A DNA stretch of 64,000 nt from Penicillium oxalicum (GCF_001723175.1 NC_064651.1:186001-250000); one strand, 5' to 3'. Positions 49,869-61,197 are shown, counted from the first letter of the stretch. Numbers and translations are program-made. The notes: generated by a model from the letters alone, not told the origin.

Positions 49869-50915
49869 CTACCCCAGTCTCCGGTCCTCTGCAATCGAGC
49901 CCTTTTCCTCATCCGTCAGACATATGTTAAAAATGTCCTCCAATAACTGCAGGCGATCCTGCTCTGTCTTGCATTGAGCGGTCACCTTTCGATCCGCACC
50001 GACAGACTCCCTCAAAGTGTCATTGAATAAGGTCAGGTTTCCCACGATGACTTCTTTCTTCTCGTCCATGAGCATCTTGGTACACATGATCTCCTGAGTG
50101 AAGAAGGATTTTGGATGTCTCGACGTGAACCAGGACATCACCTCGTAGTCCTGAGGCAAAAGCTCCGTCTCCGTGAAACAGTAGACAGGCACCCACTTCT
50201 GGCCCGCTTCGTCGGTAGGGTTGTAGCAGACATCATAGCACCACAACCTAGGCGGCTCCGGTCCTCTACCCGAGCGAGATGCAAAGGTCTCTTGAATGGA
50301 TCGGTGCTGGATGCGAATCACTCGTGGAGCGATGCTCGTCGTCTCAAATCCGTCCCGCAGCGGAAAAGGAAGATTCGGCCCCATAGCGCCCATGCCCACA
50401 TCCACGACGTACCATTCATCTCCTAGCCACACCAAGTTCAGCATATGATTCCACCCATCGTAGGTCTTGCTCTGGTTACGCCGCACGTCTGGGTACGGAC
50501 TCATAGCCCGTGACACGCGACCACCACAATTGCGCACCTCGTAGCCGAGGGATCGGAGCACCGTCGCGAAGAACGTGTTGTTTTCCATGCATCTACCACC
50601 CAGTCGCCGACGAACGATCTTGTTAAAGAGTGCGGTTGGATCGAGGGTGACAATTTTCTGGGTGTTGTAATGCAGCACGAGGTTCTCGAACGGGACGTTG
50701 CAGGTGTGATGTCGGGTCAGGGCATTGAGGAGAGGTAGTCCCTCTTCTATGGTGAGTGCCTGCGCCGCATCTGTCAGCACTACCGAGTCCCGATAGTGCT
50801 GCGGAAGCTTGATGGTGTCGAAGTATTCGTGCAACTCGGCGTTGCTGTAGCGTAGTTGGGATTCTTCGTCGAGCGGGAGCTGTGTCATCACGATGGGGTT
50901 GGTGTTGGATGACAT
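49869..50915 (-). CDS. Arylamine N-acetyltransferase (NAT)
   Basis: An intronless frame of 348 residues starting at the ATG at 50915; the frame upstream of that point is open but unlike the family. The Cys-His-Asp triad is complete: Cys109 in LGGRCMENN, His157 in GWNHMLNLVW and Asp172 in VVDVGMG. The N-terminal helical part has the family stretch HHTCNVPFENL. NATs transfer acetyl, or in some fungi malonyl, groups from CoA to arylamines; in Fusarium an NAT detoxifies 2-aminophenol derived from plant benzoxazolinones. A plus-strand stretch TATATAATATA-like (50950-50960) lies 35-45 bases upstream of the ATG and might be a TATA element. The adjacent ring hydroxylase on the same strand makes an aromatic-amine role plausible. 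Confidence 0.93.
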   Translation of the reverse strand: MSSNTNPIVMTQLPLDEESQLRYSNAELHEYFDTIKLPQHYRDSVVLTDAAQALTIEEGLPLLNALTRHHTCNVPFENLVLHYNTQKIVTLDPTALFNKIVRRRLGGRCMENNTFFATVLRSLGYEVRNCGGRVSRAMSPYPDVRRNQSKTYDGWNHMLNLVWLGDEWYVVDVGMGAMGPNLPFPLRDGFETTSIAPRVIRIQHRSIQETFASRSGRGPEPPRLWCYDVCYNPTDEAGQKWVPVYCFTETELLPQDYEVMSWFTSRHPKSFFTQEIMCTKMLMDEKKEVIVGNLTLFNDTLRESVGADRKVTAQCKTEQDRLQLLEDIFNICLTDEEKGSIAEDRRLG

Positions 50916-52338
50916 GATGAGGGTTCGAAAGCTATACAAGACAGCAAAGTATATAATATACAAGACAGATGCGATTTCAGTCGAGAATGTGGTTCAATAT
51001 GTGGTTCTGCATGAGGGGAAAGCAGCAGAAGCTCACACGTGTCAGAAGAAACCTTCGAATGACGGGTGTCACGGTGGAGATCTGCACGGGACCGGCCCGC
51101 CAGCCGTTGAATCCCCCCGATTGGGCGTCCGCGACGGAAGCCGAGGAACAGCTTGACTGATACAGCAACCGACTGGATGTACTAGTGTGATGAATCAAAT
51201 TGACACCAGCGATCAATCTGCTGGGGTTGATTTTCCAGTTGGGTGATTACTCCACCGGATCACACATGTTGATGGCTGAAACTTGCAGCAGCCCCGTTTC
51301 ACCCACAACTTACAGTCGCTCGAGAAAGCAGCAACGACCCCGGATAGCCGCAGAGAGTTCTCACCTCGACATTTTTTCGATAGGAATTGGCAATTTCATC
51401 TCTGAGAATAGAATAATGCGAAAATTGAAACAGTCTGTTCTACTATCCTCTTTGTCCTTGACACCGCATCGCCGGATTTCTACCTCGTCCCAATCTAGCA
51501 ACCGGTCACCACAGGCGGAGCAACGATCAGCCGAGTCTTCACGTGCGTTGGACCCCATCACGTGTGAGCTTCAGTGGGGTTGGAGGATGTCCTCACCCGT
51601 GTGTTTGCAAGTTCGAAACGTGAATCTGATCAGTGGACAGCGGCCTCGTTTCTGATCACTGTCACTTATATCATCATTTCTGGATGTGTTATTTGAGTTG
51701 TAAATTTGCATTCTCCCAACTAGAGTCTTCCAAGACAAGCTGTTCATTAGGAGAGAGTCCTTTCCGCCGATGATCTGGCTGAACAAAGAACTCGCAAATC
51801 GCTCGGAAAGACCAGTCTAGCCAATCGCCTCGACCGCGTCTTTGTGACCGTCAAGCGCAATTGTGGCTCTGCTTTGTAGATCTCCGCTTCCCTGATGTGA
51901 AAGAAAGAATCTCACTTCTTGCCTGAGTTGATTGGATGATTCAAAGAGACTTCAGAGAATTCTCGCGCCTGGTTCGACAATCATGTAGCTCATGCAGATC
52001 CCTTCATGGACACCGCGATAAATAAAGAACAAAACTTTGGCTCTGATGAACCATCTGAATCCCCCATCTGATTTACATTCGTTCGAGTCGACAGTCAAGC
52101 TTGATCTCCCACTCGCCCAATTTCCTTCTGTCTCTGGCATGATGAAGTAACCGGGGCAAAGCTATATTATTGTTTTCCACTTGCACCCTTTCGCTAGTCA
52201 GTCCTGACGGAAATACAATTCAGTCACTTGCACCTTTTAACGCGCCCGAGCTCGACTCTCTGATCAAATCTCTTTTCTTTGTTGGATAGCACTCAAGCCC
52301 CATTTTCAACCCCAAATGTCCCATCTCCCAAGAAATCA
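50916..52338. other. Divergent intergenic region, no gene recognised
   Basis: About 1.4 kb between the divergent NAT and DTGS-protein genes. It should contain both promoters. Open frames of 60-150 codons, such as the plus-strand one at 51.20-51.66 kb, show no recognisable domain. Confidence 0.5.
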
Positions 52339-53915
52339 ATGACGGAGCCAAAGAAAAGACGTCGCCGGACTCATTGGCGTGCAGCAAAGCAGCCTCGTCA
52401 TCGAGTTACTTCTGGTATCATCGAAAATGCTTCATGGATCGCTCCAGAAGAGCATAGATTCCACAAGCCGTACACGAGATATGGCCCTGTGAATCCGCCT
52501 ATTACAGATCCCACCCAGATACCCCGAGACTGGGACGGAACCGATAATGATCTCGATGAAAAGTCAGGATGCTTTTTGCAGTCTAGAGCCCTTGCCTTCT
52601 CCCTACAGATTCAAGCATCGTTTGACAGTGCTGACCGATACCTCTCTCCAGGGACATTGACAAGGTCATTCAACGATGCAAGGAAAGAATCGAAGATGGA
52701 GTCATGCCCCACATCTGGGAGGAAAAGCTCAAGAGATACAAGAAATTACGAGAGCAGGAAGACGAGGCTGTCGCGTCGGAGAACCAAGCTATGAGTCGCA
52801 ACACGGTGATTCGAGTCAAGTATCTCGAGATGATTCGTGAGCGGCTGGGAAAGACCAAGGATTCTCATCGTCAGGCTGTGAATGTGAACGCTCTGATTGA
52901 CGCCTACCGCGATGGAAATCTCACTTGGATGGAGGGTATGGTCACATATTGGTCATCTGGGAGGTGTATTCATGGGCCTGTTGAGTTTGATGAGAGCTGG
53001 AAAGATACGAAGAGACTGAATGAAAGATGTGGAGGCGAGTCCTTTTGGGTCGAAGGGGTGAGTACACACAATTCTTTTTGGCAGGGAATTAAAGGCAAAA
53101 GAAAAAAAAAGGAACTGAAACAAAACAAATCTCTGACGCCTTGAAATTCTCGCGTCGATATAGCTCAACGGCCCCGGAACCCTTCCTCAGCTCCAGTATG
53201 ACTATCCAGCCTGGAAAAGTACCATTCAACCAATCGCGCCTAATGATCACCATCACAATGTACGTCCAACCACCAGAGAATAACAAATCTCAGCTCCTCC
53301 ACAGCCTTCCTCTCCAAGGAAACCCCACAAGACTAATGAGAGTCAATCTAAACACTCTCATCCTCTCACTACCAGATCAACTTTTATCTCCGCGTTCCCG
53401 GCAGATCGAATAACCCAAACTCAAGCTGGAACCTCGCCAACCCCCAATCCACCATCAACCGCCCCTTCATGTACGACACCGGCTCTACCCTCCCCATGAT
53501 CTTCACAGACGACTTCGCGCTCATGACTCTGGCCGACAACGGCCGCTGGCCCCCCTTCGTCGCTCTCGTCATAGTGGTCGATTGCAACGGCGGCCTCACC
53601 CTCGACGCAACCTATCTCATCGAGTACAACATCCGCACGTCGAACCCGTACCAGCCAGGCACGAACCTCTTCGTGCGTCCGCCGAATGAATGGATCGCAA
53701 GACAGACGATTGTCAAAGATACGGCGTTCAATCCGGCTACAGATCACCGCTTGAGTGGCATGTGGGTGGCTAGTGTGCTTTATACAGGCACGGCGCCGGA
53801 TAATAGCGGGCGATTGTTTTTGGCCGAGACGGTGACGGCGCTGAGAAAGACGTTACCCAAGGCGAATGTGAGGAGGGCCATTCCTCAGCCACTTCGTAAG
53901 ACAGCCATACGATGA
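52339..53915 (+). CDS. Unknown protein with an aspartic-protease-like DTGS motif
   Basis: Four exons: 52339-52562, 52652-53057, 53164-53259 and 53376-53915; introns 89, 106 and 116 nt, the first with a GTCAGG donor; 421 residues. The N-terminus is very basic (EPKKRRRRTHWR), possibly a nuclear localisation signal. A charged helical region with coiled-coil character follows (EEKLKRYKKLREQEDEAVAS). The C-terminal half is beta-rich. In it, Asp276 sits in FMYDTGSTLPMIF, with hydrophobic strands after it (FVALVIVVDCNGG), the pattern of one lobe of a retropepsin-like aspartic protease. I see only one such motif, so activity would require dimerisation, or the fold may be inactive. The protein is not otherwise recognised. 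Confidence 0.72.
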
Positions 53916-54570
53916 GTGTGGTATGTCGTGCGTGAGAGTAGAAGACTCTTCTGGGCATTTGACACGTGTGCTGAGCGGAGGAAGCGGAAAGTTTCGATGG
54001 TTGAATATCTTTTTCTGGGCTCTTTTGGGATTTTTGCGGTTCCAGATTCTTGGCTTTCTCTGATTAAGAGCAGCCTTTCTTTTCTTTCTGTTTTTTGCTT
54101 TGAGGGGAGCTCCCAGTGGTATTTTCTTTTCTGATAAGCAGCAAGTCAGGGTTTTCTTTTATTGCTGCGGCTTTCTCATCTAGAGTCTCCTGCCAGTACA
54201 GAGGGAGATTGCTCCAAACAGCGGCCGTTGGTCCTATTTTGAGATATTTATCTTCAGAGAATCACACTTGAACCAGTGAGACCGTCAGCGTCTACTGGCC
54301 TAATCGATAAAAATAATCTTGAATGAAATTAAATTGACAGATATAAAAATTAAGCACAACATCAAGGATCCTGCTCTATCATCCCTCCAGGGCATCAAGA
54401 GATGTAAGGTAATAGTCATCGAGAAGATCAGAAAGCTTCCATCCAGCAACAACCCAATGGACAGGAAGAAAAACGTTAATATGTGAGTATTGTCGGCCAG
54501 ACAAAGGAAAAACTAGCCGCGTGTGGACTTGTACAGGCTCGCCGTGGGAGACGAGACGAAGAATAGAAGA
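53916..54570. other. Convergent intergenic region
   Basis: 655 bases between converging genes, T-rich after the first stop codon; it should hold the two 3' ends. No gene is seen. Confidence 0.55.
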
Positions 54571-56745
54571 TTAAATGTGCATGAAGGCTGCGAAAAGAGC
54601 GCCGATGAAAACGGCAAGGCTGGAGAAAGAGGCCCGACCAGCCGCGTTGAAGAGCGGCAGACCCGAAGAGGAGCTGCCGGGGCCCGAGGAGCCGACGCTC
54701 GAAGAGCCAGGAGCAGCACCAGAGACGGCGCCAGAGCCCGAAGAGCCATGACCAGCGCCGAGAGATGCGGATGGAGTAGACGAGGGAACACGGTGCATCG
54801 AAGAAGTCTTGACCCCGGCGGGAATGACAATGGCGGTGACGGTGTCGGTGCCCATGGCCGAAGAGGCGCTAGACTTGGAGGGCGCGGGTGCGGCAGACAC
54901 GGCGGGAGCACCCATGGATGCTGCACCAGCACCAGAGGGCATGCTTCCAGAGCCTGAAGAGCCCATACCAGAGCCAGAAGAGCCCATGCCGGAGCCAGAA
55001 GAGCCCATGCCGGAGCCCGATGGAGAGCCAGAAGAGCCCATACCGGAGCCAGAAGAGCCTGTGCCAGAGCCTGAGGGAGAGCCTGAAGAGCCTGAGGGAG
55101 ACCCAGAAGAGCCCATACCAGAGCCAGAAGAGCCTGTGTCAGGGCCCGATGGAGAGCCAGAAGAGCCCATATCGGAGCCAGAAGAGCCTGTGCCAGAGCC
55201 TGAGGGAGAGCCTGAAGAGCCTGAGGGAGACCCAGAAGAGCCCGTGCCGGAGCCAGAAGGAGAGCCAGAAGAGCCTGCGCCGGGTCCTGCGGGAGACCCA
55301 GAAGGAGAGCTTACGACAGGAGCGCCGGTAGGAGCCCCAGCTGCTGGCGAGGTGGAGGCTGAGCCCGGACCAGAGGGAGAGGCACCGGTGGACATGGCAC
55401 TGGTGGCAACGCCGCCAGATGAAGCGGAGCCAGGACCGGTGGAGACAACAGGAACGGTACCAGAGGGCGCACCAGTAGAAGGAGAGCTGCCAGAGGGCAC
55501 AATACCGGGAGCAGTGGTCACTGCATCGGTGCAAGAAGAGGTAATAGTAGCAGTCGGCATCCCACCAGTAGGGACGGTCAGGGTGGCAGTGCCAGTGACT
55601 CCGCCAGCTGGACCACCGGGAAGGCTGGTGGGAGGAGGAATCGAGCCCGGCTTGCCACCGGTAACGGAAGGATAGCCATTGCACTCGACCGCGCCCAGGG
55701 CAGCAATGCACGCACCGATGGGGATGCTGATCAGACCGCCGGAAGGTCCAGGGCTCTGCTGGCACTGAGCCTCGCCCAGAATAGCCGTGCAGACGCTGGT
55801 GGGAACATTGATCAGGGAGCCACCGTTACCGCCATCACCACCGTGGCCACCGTTGTTACCATTGCCGCTTCCATTTCCGCCGTCGCACGATGGGTACTGC
55901 TTGCAAACTGCCTCACCAAGGACAGCAAGACATGTGTCAAGGGGAACGCTGATCAATCCACCAACGCTGGTGCTTTGCTGGCAGTGAGCCTCACCCAGGA
56001 TCGCTGCGCAGACACTGACAGGTACATTGATCAGAGAGCCGCCTTCATTTCCGTGACCTTGGCCGGCGGAAGGAGGCTGAGGGGAGTGATCTTTGCACTC
56101 AGCCTCGCCAAGAACCGCAAGGCATGTGTTGACGGGGATACTGATCAATCCACCCACATTGGTGCTCTGCTGGCAGTGAGCCTCGCCGAGGACGGCCGCA
56201 CACACGTTGACGGGAACATTGATGAGCGAACCCCCATCGCTGCCATGGCCATGGTCACCACCTTGGCCAGAGGAGGGAGGCTGAGACGAGTGATCCTTGC
56301 ACTCGACTTCTCCTAGGACAGCCAGACACAGGTTGACGGGAATGTTGATCAGTCCGCCATTGGAGTTCTGGCTCTGTTTGCAGTGAGCCTCGCCCAGCAC
56401 AGCCAGGCAAACATTGACAGGAACACTGATCAGGGAGCCCTGGTCATTGGCGGAAGTGGAGACCTGATCACACTTGGCCTTACCCAACGCCGCCAAGCAT
56501 CCATTCACGGGGACATTGATCAGTCCATTGCTGGTGGTCTTTTGGTGGCACTCGGTCTCTCCGAGGATGGCCGTGCAGAGTCCGATTGGGACGCTGAGGA
56601 GGCTCTCGGAGGCGGAAACTCCCTGCATAACATATGGTCATTTAGCAACGCGCCCTACTTGAAAGCAATCCTATCGACGTTGGCGAGAACTCACGGAAGT
56701 CGAGGCCGCAAGGGCGGCGAGAGAAGTTATGAGAGATTGCTTCAT
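54571..56745 (-). CDS. Repetitive GPI-anchor-type cell-surface protein with ten C-x8-C modules
   Basis: Exon 1 56745-56695 encodes a signal peptide ([17 protein letters not shown]), exon 2 56622-54571 the rest; the 72-nt intron has GTGAGT and ATGCAG ends. The protein has 700 residues. Residues about 20-340 are ten copies of a module with the pattern L-[IL]-x-[VI]-P-x3-C-x-A-x-L-G-x3-C, two Cys eight residues apart, alternating between a GSLINVP and a GGLISIP type and separated by short Ser/Gln/Gly linkers. Then come a Pro/Thr/Ser-rich stretch with possible O-glycosylation, a Gly-Ser repeat stalk at about 445-575, and a hydrophobic C-terminus ([17 protein letters not shown]) preceded by small residues, as in GPI-anchored proteins. 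It is thus predicted to sit in the wall or plasma membrane. The amphipathic Cys modules recall hydrophobins, but there is no CC pair and I cannot assign a named family. Binding, adhesion or wall structure are all possible. Confidence 0.85.
54940..55310 (-). repeat. Gly-Ser stalk minisatellite with 129-bp higher-order unit
   Basis: Coding repeat of short Gly-Ser-Ser-Gly-Ser units (21 and 33 bases) in the surface-protein gene. A longer unit is duplicated: the sequence starting at 55021 recurs from 55150 with few changes, a period of 129 bases or 43 codons, so the frame is kept. Length variation between strains is expected. Confidence 0.85.
55663..56610 (-). repeat. Ten tandem coding modules (C-x8-C type)
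   Basis: Ten homologous coding units of about 78-141 bases, differing mainly in linker length. Odd and even modules differ in their Gly-Ser-Leu or Gly-Gly-Leu openings and in the residue before the second Cys (often His in one, Glu in the other), so the duplicated unit was probably a pair. Copies next to each other remain close at nucleotide level, for instance in the stretch encoding VLGEA. Confidence 0.85.
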
Positions 56746-59700
56746 AATGAGATACTGGGTGCAGCGAGTGACCAGAGATGGAAATCTCAAAAAGAGTGGA
56801 CGCCGAACACGGCACGAAAACAATGAAGAGCAAGAAAGACGAGATACGAAATATCAAAGCACTGTGAGCGTATGAAAGGATGGTTCATGAGGGAAAGAGG
56901 CTATTAAAGTACCCTCTCGTTCGGACTCTGGAAGCCTTGAAATCAAGGTCCTCCACCGTCAAGTCAACAACATGCACAACTCGCATAACCGAGTGCTGCC
57001 GACGATCTGTCTCGTCTTCGTCAGTTGACCGTACAAAAGCAGTGCATGACTGCCTGGGAACTTTCGCATTGCCCCCATCAACACCCCAAATTGCGTTCTG
57101 AAACGGTCGGATCGCTCCGAAGTGAGTCTAGCAGAAAGGGGGCCTCACACATGGTGGACTGGACCGGTCCATTCAACAACAAGACTGGAAAAGTATTTTG
57201 AAATTTCTCGATCAGGTAGGCGTCCGGGTGCTTGGAAGGGATGAATTGAGTGAGCCTGCATGGTCGAGATACCCGTACTTTCCTAGGTGCAGTGTTGACT
57301 GGACGATCAATCCATCCTGGCTCTATCAAAGTGGATCACAGGCAGAGAAGTCGGAAGGCAAAGCAAACAATTAGGGCTCCAATCCAATTCCTCGGGGGCC
57401 CACTGGCAGCCTGAGAGACCCTCTCCTGGCCGGGATCTCCGACCATTCAGTCAAATTTAGCGGGTCTCACGCTGGGAGATCGACAGTATGTGGTGCGAGC
57501 ACACTACTGAATCAAGAGCAGACTATTGCAACAGTGGCGTAGCATAAGTCTGGAGGGAGCAAAATGTACCCGACCAACACCGTTTTCTCACCGCCGTGAG
57601 CCTACTCCAAGAGTTCTTTATTGAGGTTGTGGGCATTCAACGAATAGTCTTTTTGCCTCGACTCGAGATGCATCCATGACAGTGTCGATCAGGGGTTCAC
57701 AGATCCCAGACTAAGGAACAGGCGGTAGGTAGGGGTCAACGCAGAACAGGCCGGTGCGGTGCCGAGATAACTACTAGGTCGCCCTTGTACCTTGCATGTA
57801 TAGGTACGGAATCATGCACCTGCCAGATGGACATCTGCGTACTTCTGATCTGGACCTCCTCGATGAGTAAGGGCAACTTGAGGGCATCGGGGGATCCAAG
57901 ACATCTAGTGCCAACGAATTCGCTACCGCATCGGAGGCTTTTGAGCGAGCAAAGGGAGGAGAGTGCCTCGGCAGCAAAAAGAGATGATAAGGTTTCTCCC
58001 TTCCCCGGATGACCAAAAGGTAGCGCGGCCTTGGCGTCCCCTTTCGGGGCCTTTGGAGTTGATTCCAAAGACAAGGAACTCGACGGTCGTCGAGTTCCAC
58101 TCTGCACAGCTAGTCACGCGAATCGTCCAATTCCCACATCTGGTCGTTCGTGTTCATCGTCCGAGTGGGGTCAAGCGTCTGTCGATCTTCCCTTTTTCCC
58201 AGCAATCCTACCCCCCCACCCTCCGAGTGCACAGATCCGATGTCACACGCTGGATGAAAGGTCTATTTCTACATCGAACTTGCTCCAGACTAACACCATG
58301 TCTACATGATCCAGTTCTACCTATCCATGAACAGGCGTCATCAAAATCAGTATCTAGAATGGATCTTATCCAAACCATATGAATTATCCACTCGGTCGCA
58401 AATGCCCATATGACCAGTGCGATGGTGATATGTATTTGCTAGGGAACTGAATATCCGTTGGACAAATTTTCAATTCAACAAATGACACGAGGCTAGGCAC
58501 CCGTCAGTTAGACCCATCTGGTTGGGTTGACACACGAGTACATGCAAGTTTCCTTTCTAGGAGACAGACTAGCCTCTAAAATATCATCAGGGTGAACTAT
58601 TTTCAGGTCTTGCAGACACACAACCAACTCTAATATGACACGATTCCGTGCGGAGGATGAAGAGATCCCGGAATGGGACAGCGTTGTCGCCCCCAGGACT
58701 TAAATTGCCACTTCTCTCCGATTCCGCTCGGCCGTGAATGGGGCCATTTCATTTCTTTCGGAAGGGTGCAATCCACTGTGCTGCATGTCTCAATATTTCA
58801 ACCTCTACTTTCAGGCACCAGTGCCATCCAGGCCTGACATGCATAGATAATGATGCAAGGAGCCCTGGCTTTTTCGGAGGTTTTTCTTTTCTTCGGTGCT
58901 TTTTCGCTGCAACACATCGAGCAATCATGTTGCGCTTCCTCATACTGTCACTCGATTAGCTATTTTGATTTCATATTCAACTAGGTTGAGATTCCTGGAA
59001 CCATCGGTAGCTTCTCTGTCTGCATAGGATTGAACATTCGCTCAAAGCAATACTGAGGTGCTCCGCGAAGAGCATGTGAACCTGACCGGTCATTTCTGAC
59101 CTGTCCACATCCTTCTCTCGAGGCTTCTCCACTACCTCCACCAGCACCTTCTCCTTTGCAGTGATGGTGGAGATTGCTTGACAGCTAAGCTTTTCGCCTC
59201 TTGCCAACTTCCGAGTTTCCCGAGATTTGTTCCAAATGTGATCCCGGTCGGAATGATCAATGGCCTGCGTGAGTTGCATTTCCGGGTTTCGGCGCAGTGT
59301 GGCCGTCGCTTCCAGTGGACCGCTAGCACTGGTGAATAAAGCTCTGAGTCGGGATTTGGTTTCCTCATTTCGGTAACATATTCATGCAAGCACCGCAAGT
59401 ACCTCTTGAAGCTCTTCCTCGGATTTGAAGGCTATCCGAACAGATCATAAAGTACGTGGAAGGGTTACAAATTGCCACCGTCGAGACATATTACCATACT
59501 GTTGAAATTCCGCAGGGGGCGTATTAGATAATTTAAATCTGCTTCTTCGTGCAATTTAAACAGCAGGGTACCTTTGAGTCTACCAAAAGTGAGCCACGGG
59601 AGAATCCAGATTTTGGTATTTGAAAAGCACGCTGTGCGAACCTATCAACGATTCCAGTGACTAAGATGTACGACTCTGGCCGGAATCACGGGGGTCTTGG

Positions 59701-60121
59701 TATCTCGCACATTCTCATGGAACTTCATTCTCGTTGAACTCGAAATCTGCCAAACTCGTTTGGTTCGTGGAATTCTCCCAAATATCAACACCTGCTCGGT
59801 ATGGTGGGACAACCATGACCTCGATAGCATGGTATCACAAATTGCGCATACAGAATCACCTACGATACCCTTTCTTGGGTCATCTTCAAATATTCTGGAT
59901 TCAAGTAAGAATGGTATCACGTAGATATGTTGAGCTTTTTAAACGGTGGAAGCCCCTACGATGCCTATTGAGACTCTTTCAGCCCTTCTTTGGACTTGCC
60001 ACTCTCCAGAGTCGAATCAAAGACTCCTCAGGATCACGTTACTGAGTTGCAATTACCAAAACTTATTGACTGCACGGTCTAGAAACATATACTCTGAATC
60101 CGATCATCTCAATCCGTCCTC
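56746..60121. other. Divergent intergenic region, no gene recognised
   Basis: About 3.4 kb between the surface-protein gene and a small secreted-protein gene, which diverge. It includes a 24-base palindrome at 58.08 kb. Open frames up to 139 codons overlap on both strands around 57.7-58.4 kb, but none has a domain or signal peptide that I trust. Both promoters lie here. Confidence 0.5.
58075..58098. repeat. Near-perfect palindrome, 11-bp arms
   Basis: GGAACTCGACG, two bases (GT), then its exact reverse complement CGTCGAGTTCC. It is outside recognised genes. It could be a dimeric regulator site or a hairpin; no further copy was noticed in the window. Confidence 0.8.
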
Positions 60122-60535
60122 ATGAAGCTCCACACTGGCGGACTTCTTCTCTGGGCCGGACATTTTCTCCTGTTCCCACGTCTGGCGCTTTCCATTCCTT
60201 CGGACTTTTCCTTGGCAGCCTCCTCCTCTCACATGCTTTCCCGCCCTCGGGCGACTGCAGATTTAAGTGGTCCGGGACTACTGAGAATCCTTCAGTCTTC
60301 ACTTGGTGATGAGGACTTCAACATTCTCCAGGGGAACGTGACTGTCCAGTGTATACTGGCTAGCTGGGACTTGTCGACTACTTGCCGTAGGTTTCGTTCT
60401 CGTGCCATATTGATTTCAAGGGCGGGTTCTTGCAAGATTTGGAATGCTAACTCTTTTGGCTTTTTTTGGTGTTCCACAGATGGGAATCAGTGTGTGATTG
60501 CGCCGTCTGAGTTGAACTTTGTTTGTCCTATCTAA
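60122..60535 (+). CDS. Small secreted protein with four Cys in the C-terminal third
   Basis: Two exons, 60122-60386 and 60480-60535, over a 93-nt intron (GTAGGT, TTCCACAG) give 106 residues. The intron is a multiple of three and has no stop, so an unspliced 137-residue version is also readable. The N-terminus is a signal peptide (LLLWAGHFLLFPRLALS). The mature part carries one N-glycosylation sequon (NVT) and, in the spliced form, four Cys spaced for two disulfides (VQC ... TTC ... NQC ... FVC). No homologous family is recognised. Size and Cys content fit fungal small secreted proteins, including effectors, but this is only a class resemblance. Confidence 0.6.
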   Translation: MKLHTGGLLLWAGHFLLFPRLALSIPSDFSLAASSSHMLSRPRATADLSGPGLLRILQSSLGDEDFNILQGNVTVQCILASWDLSTTCRRFRSRAILISRAGSCKIWNANSFGFFWCSTDGNQCVIAPSELNFVCPI

Positions 60536-61197
60536 GTAGTTGTCAATGAGTTTAAATTCCAAGGGTCAGACTTTCGTAAAGCCTGGACGCAGATTTCATG
60601 AGGTTGTTATCAACATGAGCACTACGGAGGATATATTCCTGCCCTTATAGTCCAGTCTAGATTTTTATTTCCCCTTTTAAACCTCGCTCTGGGAGGAATG
60701 CCACTTTGCCGCCCGATTTTGATGCACCAGTCGGTATGAGAAAGGAGGAGGTTCTATTGAGATTATTGTCTCGCGTTGGATTCTACAGCTTATTGTTGCT
60801 CAATCGGCGACTATCTCCAAGTTGCTGTCAACCTGCACTCATTACGTATACCTTACTACCCGCTCAATCCCTCCGTGTTACCTTGACAGGTTGCGCTCCA
60901 ACGCTATCATATGTAACCCTCTTTTTGAGTGCACTCAATTCACTCTCTGAATTCTCTTTCCTTACATCACTGGAATGGGGCAGAACTTACACATATATAT
61001 CAAGGAAAGCACGCGCCGATCTCCGAGAAGACTAGCACACATCCGGCATTACGAGTAACTTGCTCTGTCCTGTGGGTGATTTATACAATCGATCAAATCT
61101 AGCAACAACAAGTCTTCTTCTTCACAGGCATACTGCACAAGTTGACACAGACATCCACACTTCGAACCAACGAAGGGTCAACTAAAATCATTGCAGA
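60536..61197. other. Intergenic between two small secreted-protein genes
   Basis: 662 bases with the 3' end of the first and promoter of the second small gene. An ATATATAT stretch near 60.99 kb and TTTATAC near 61.08 kb are possible TATA elements. A frame of 109 codons in between shows no recognisable features. Confidence 0.45.

Noticed and set aside
54809..55675. Plus-strand open frame of 288 codons, rich in Pro-Glu-Glu
   Set aside because: It is the antisense shadow of the Gly-Ser repeat stalk; periodic sequence keeps several frames open, and the minus-strand gene has a signal peptide, modules and a GPI tail.
57736..58382. Several overlapping open frames of 75-139 codons on both strands
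   Set aside because: They coincide with a palindromic, GC-balanced patch and show no domain, signal peptide or plausible splicing.
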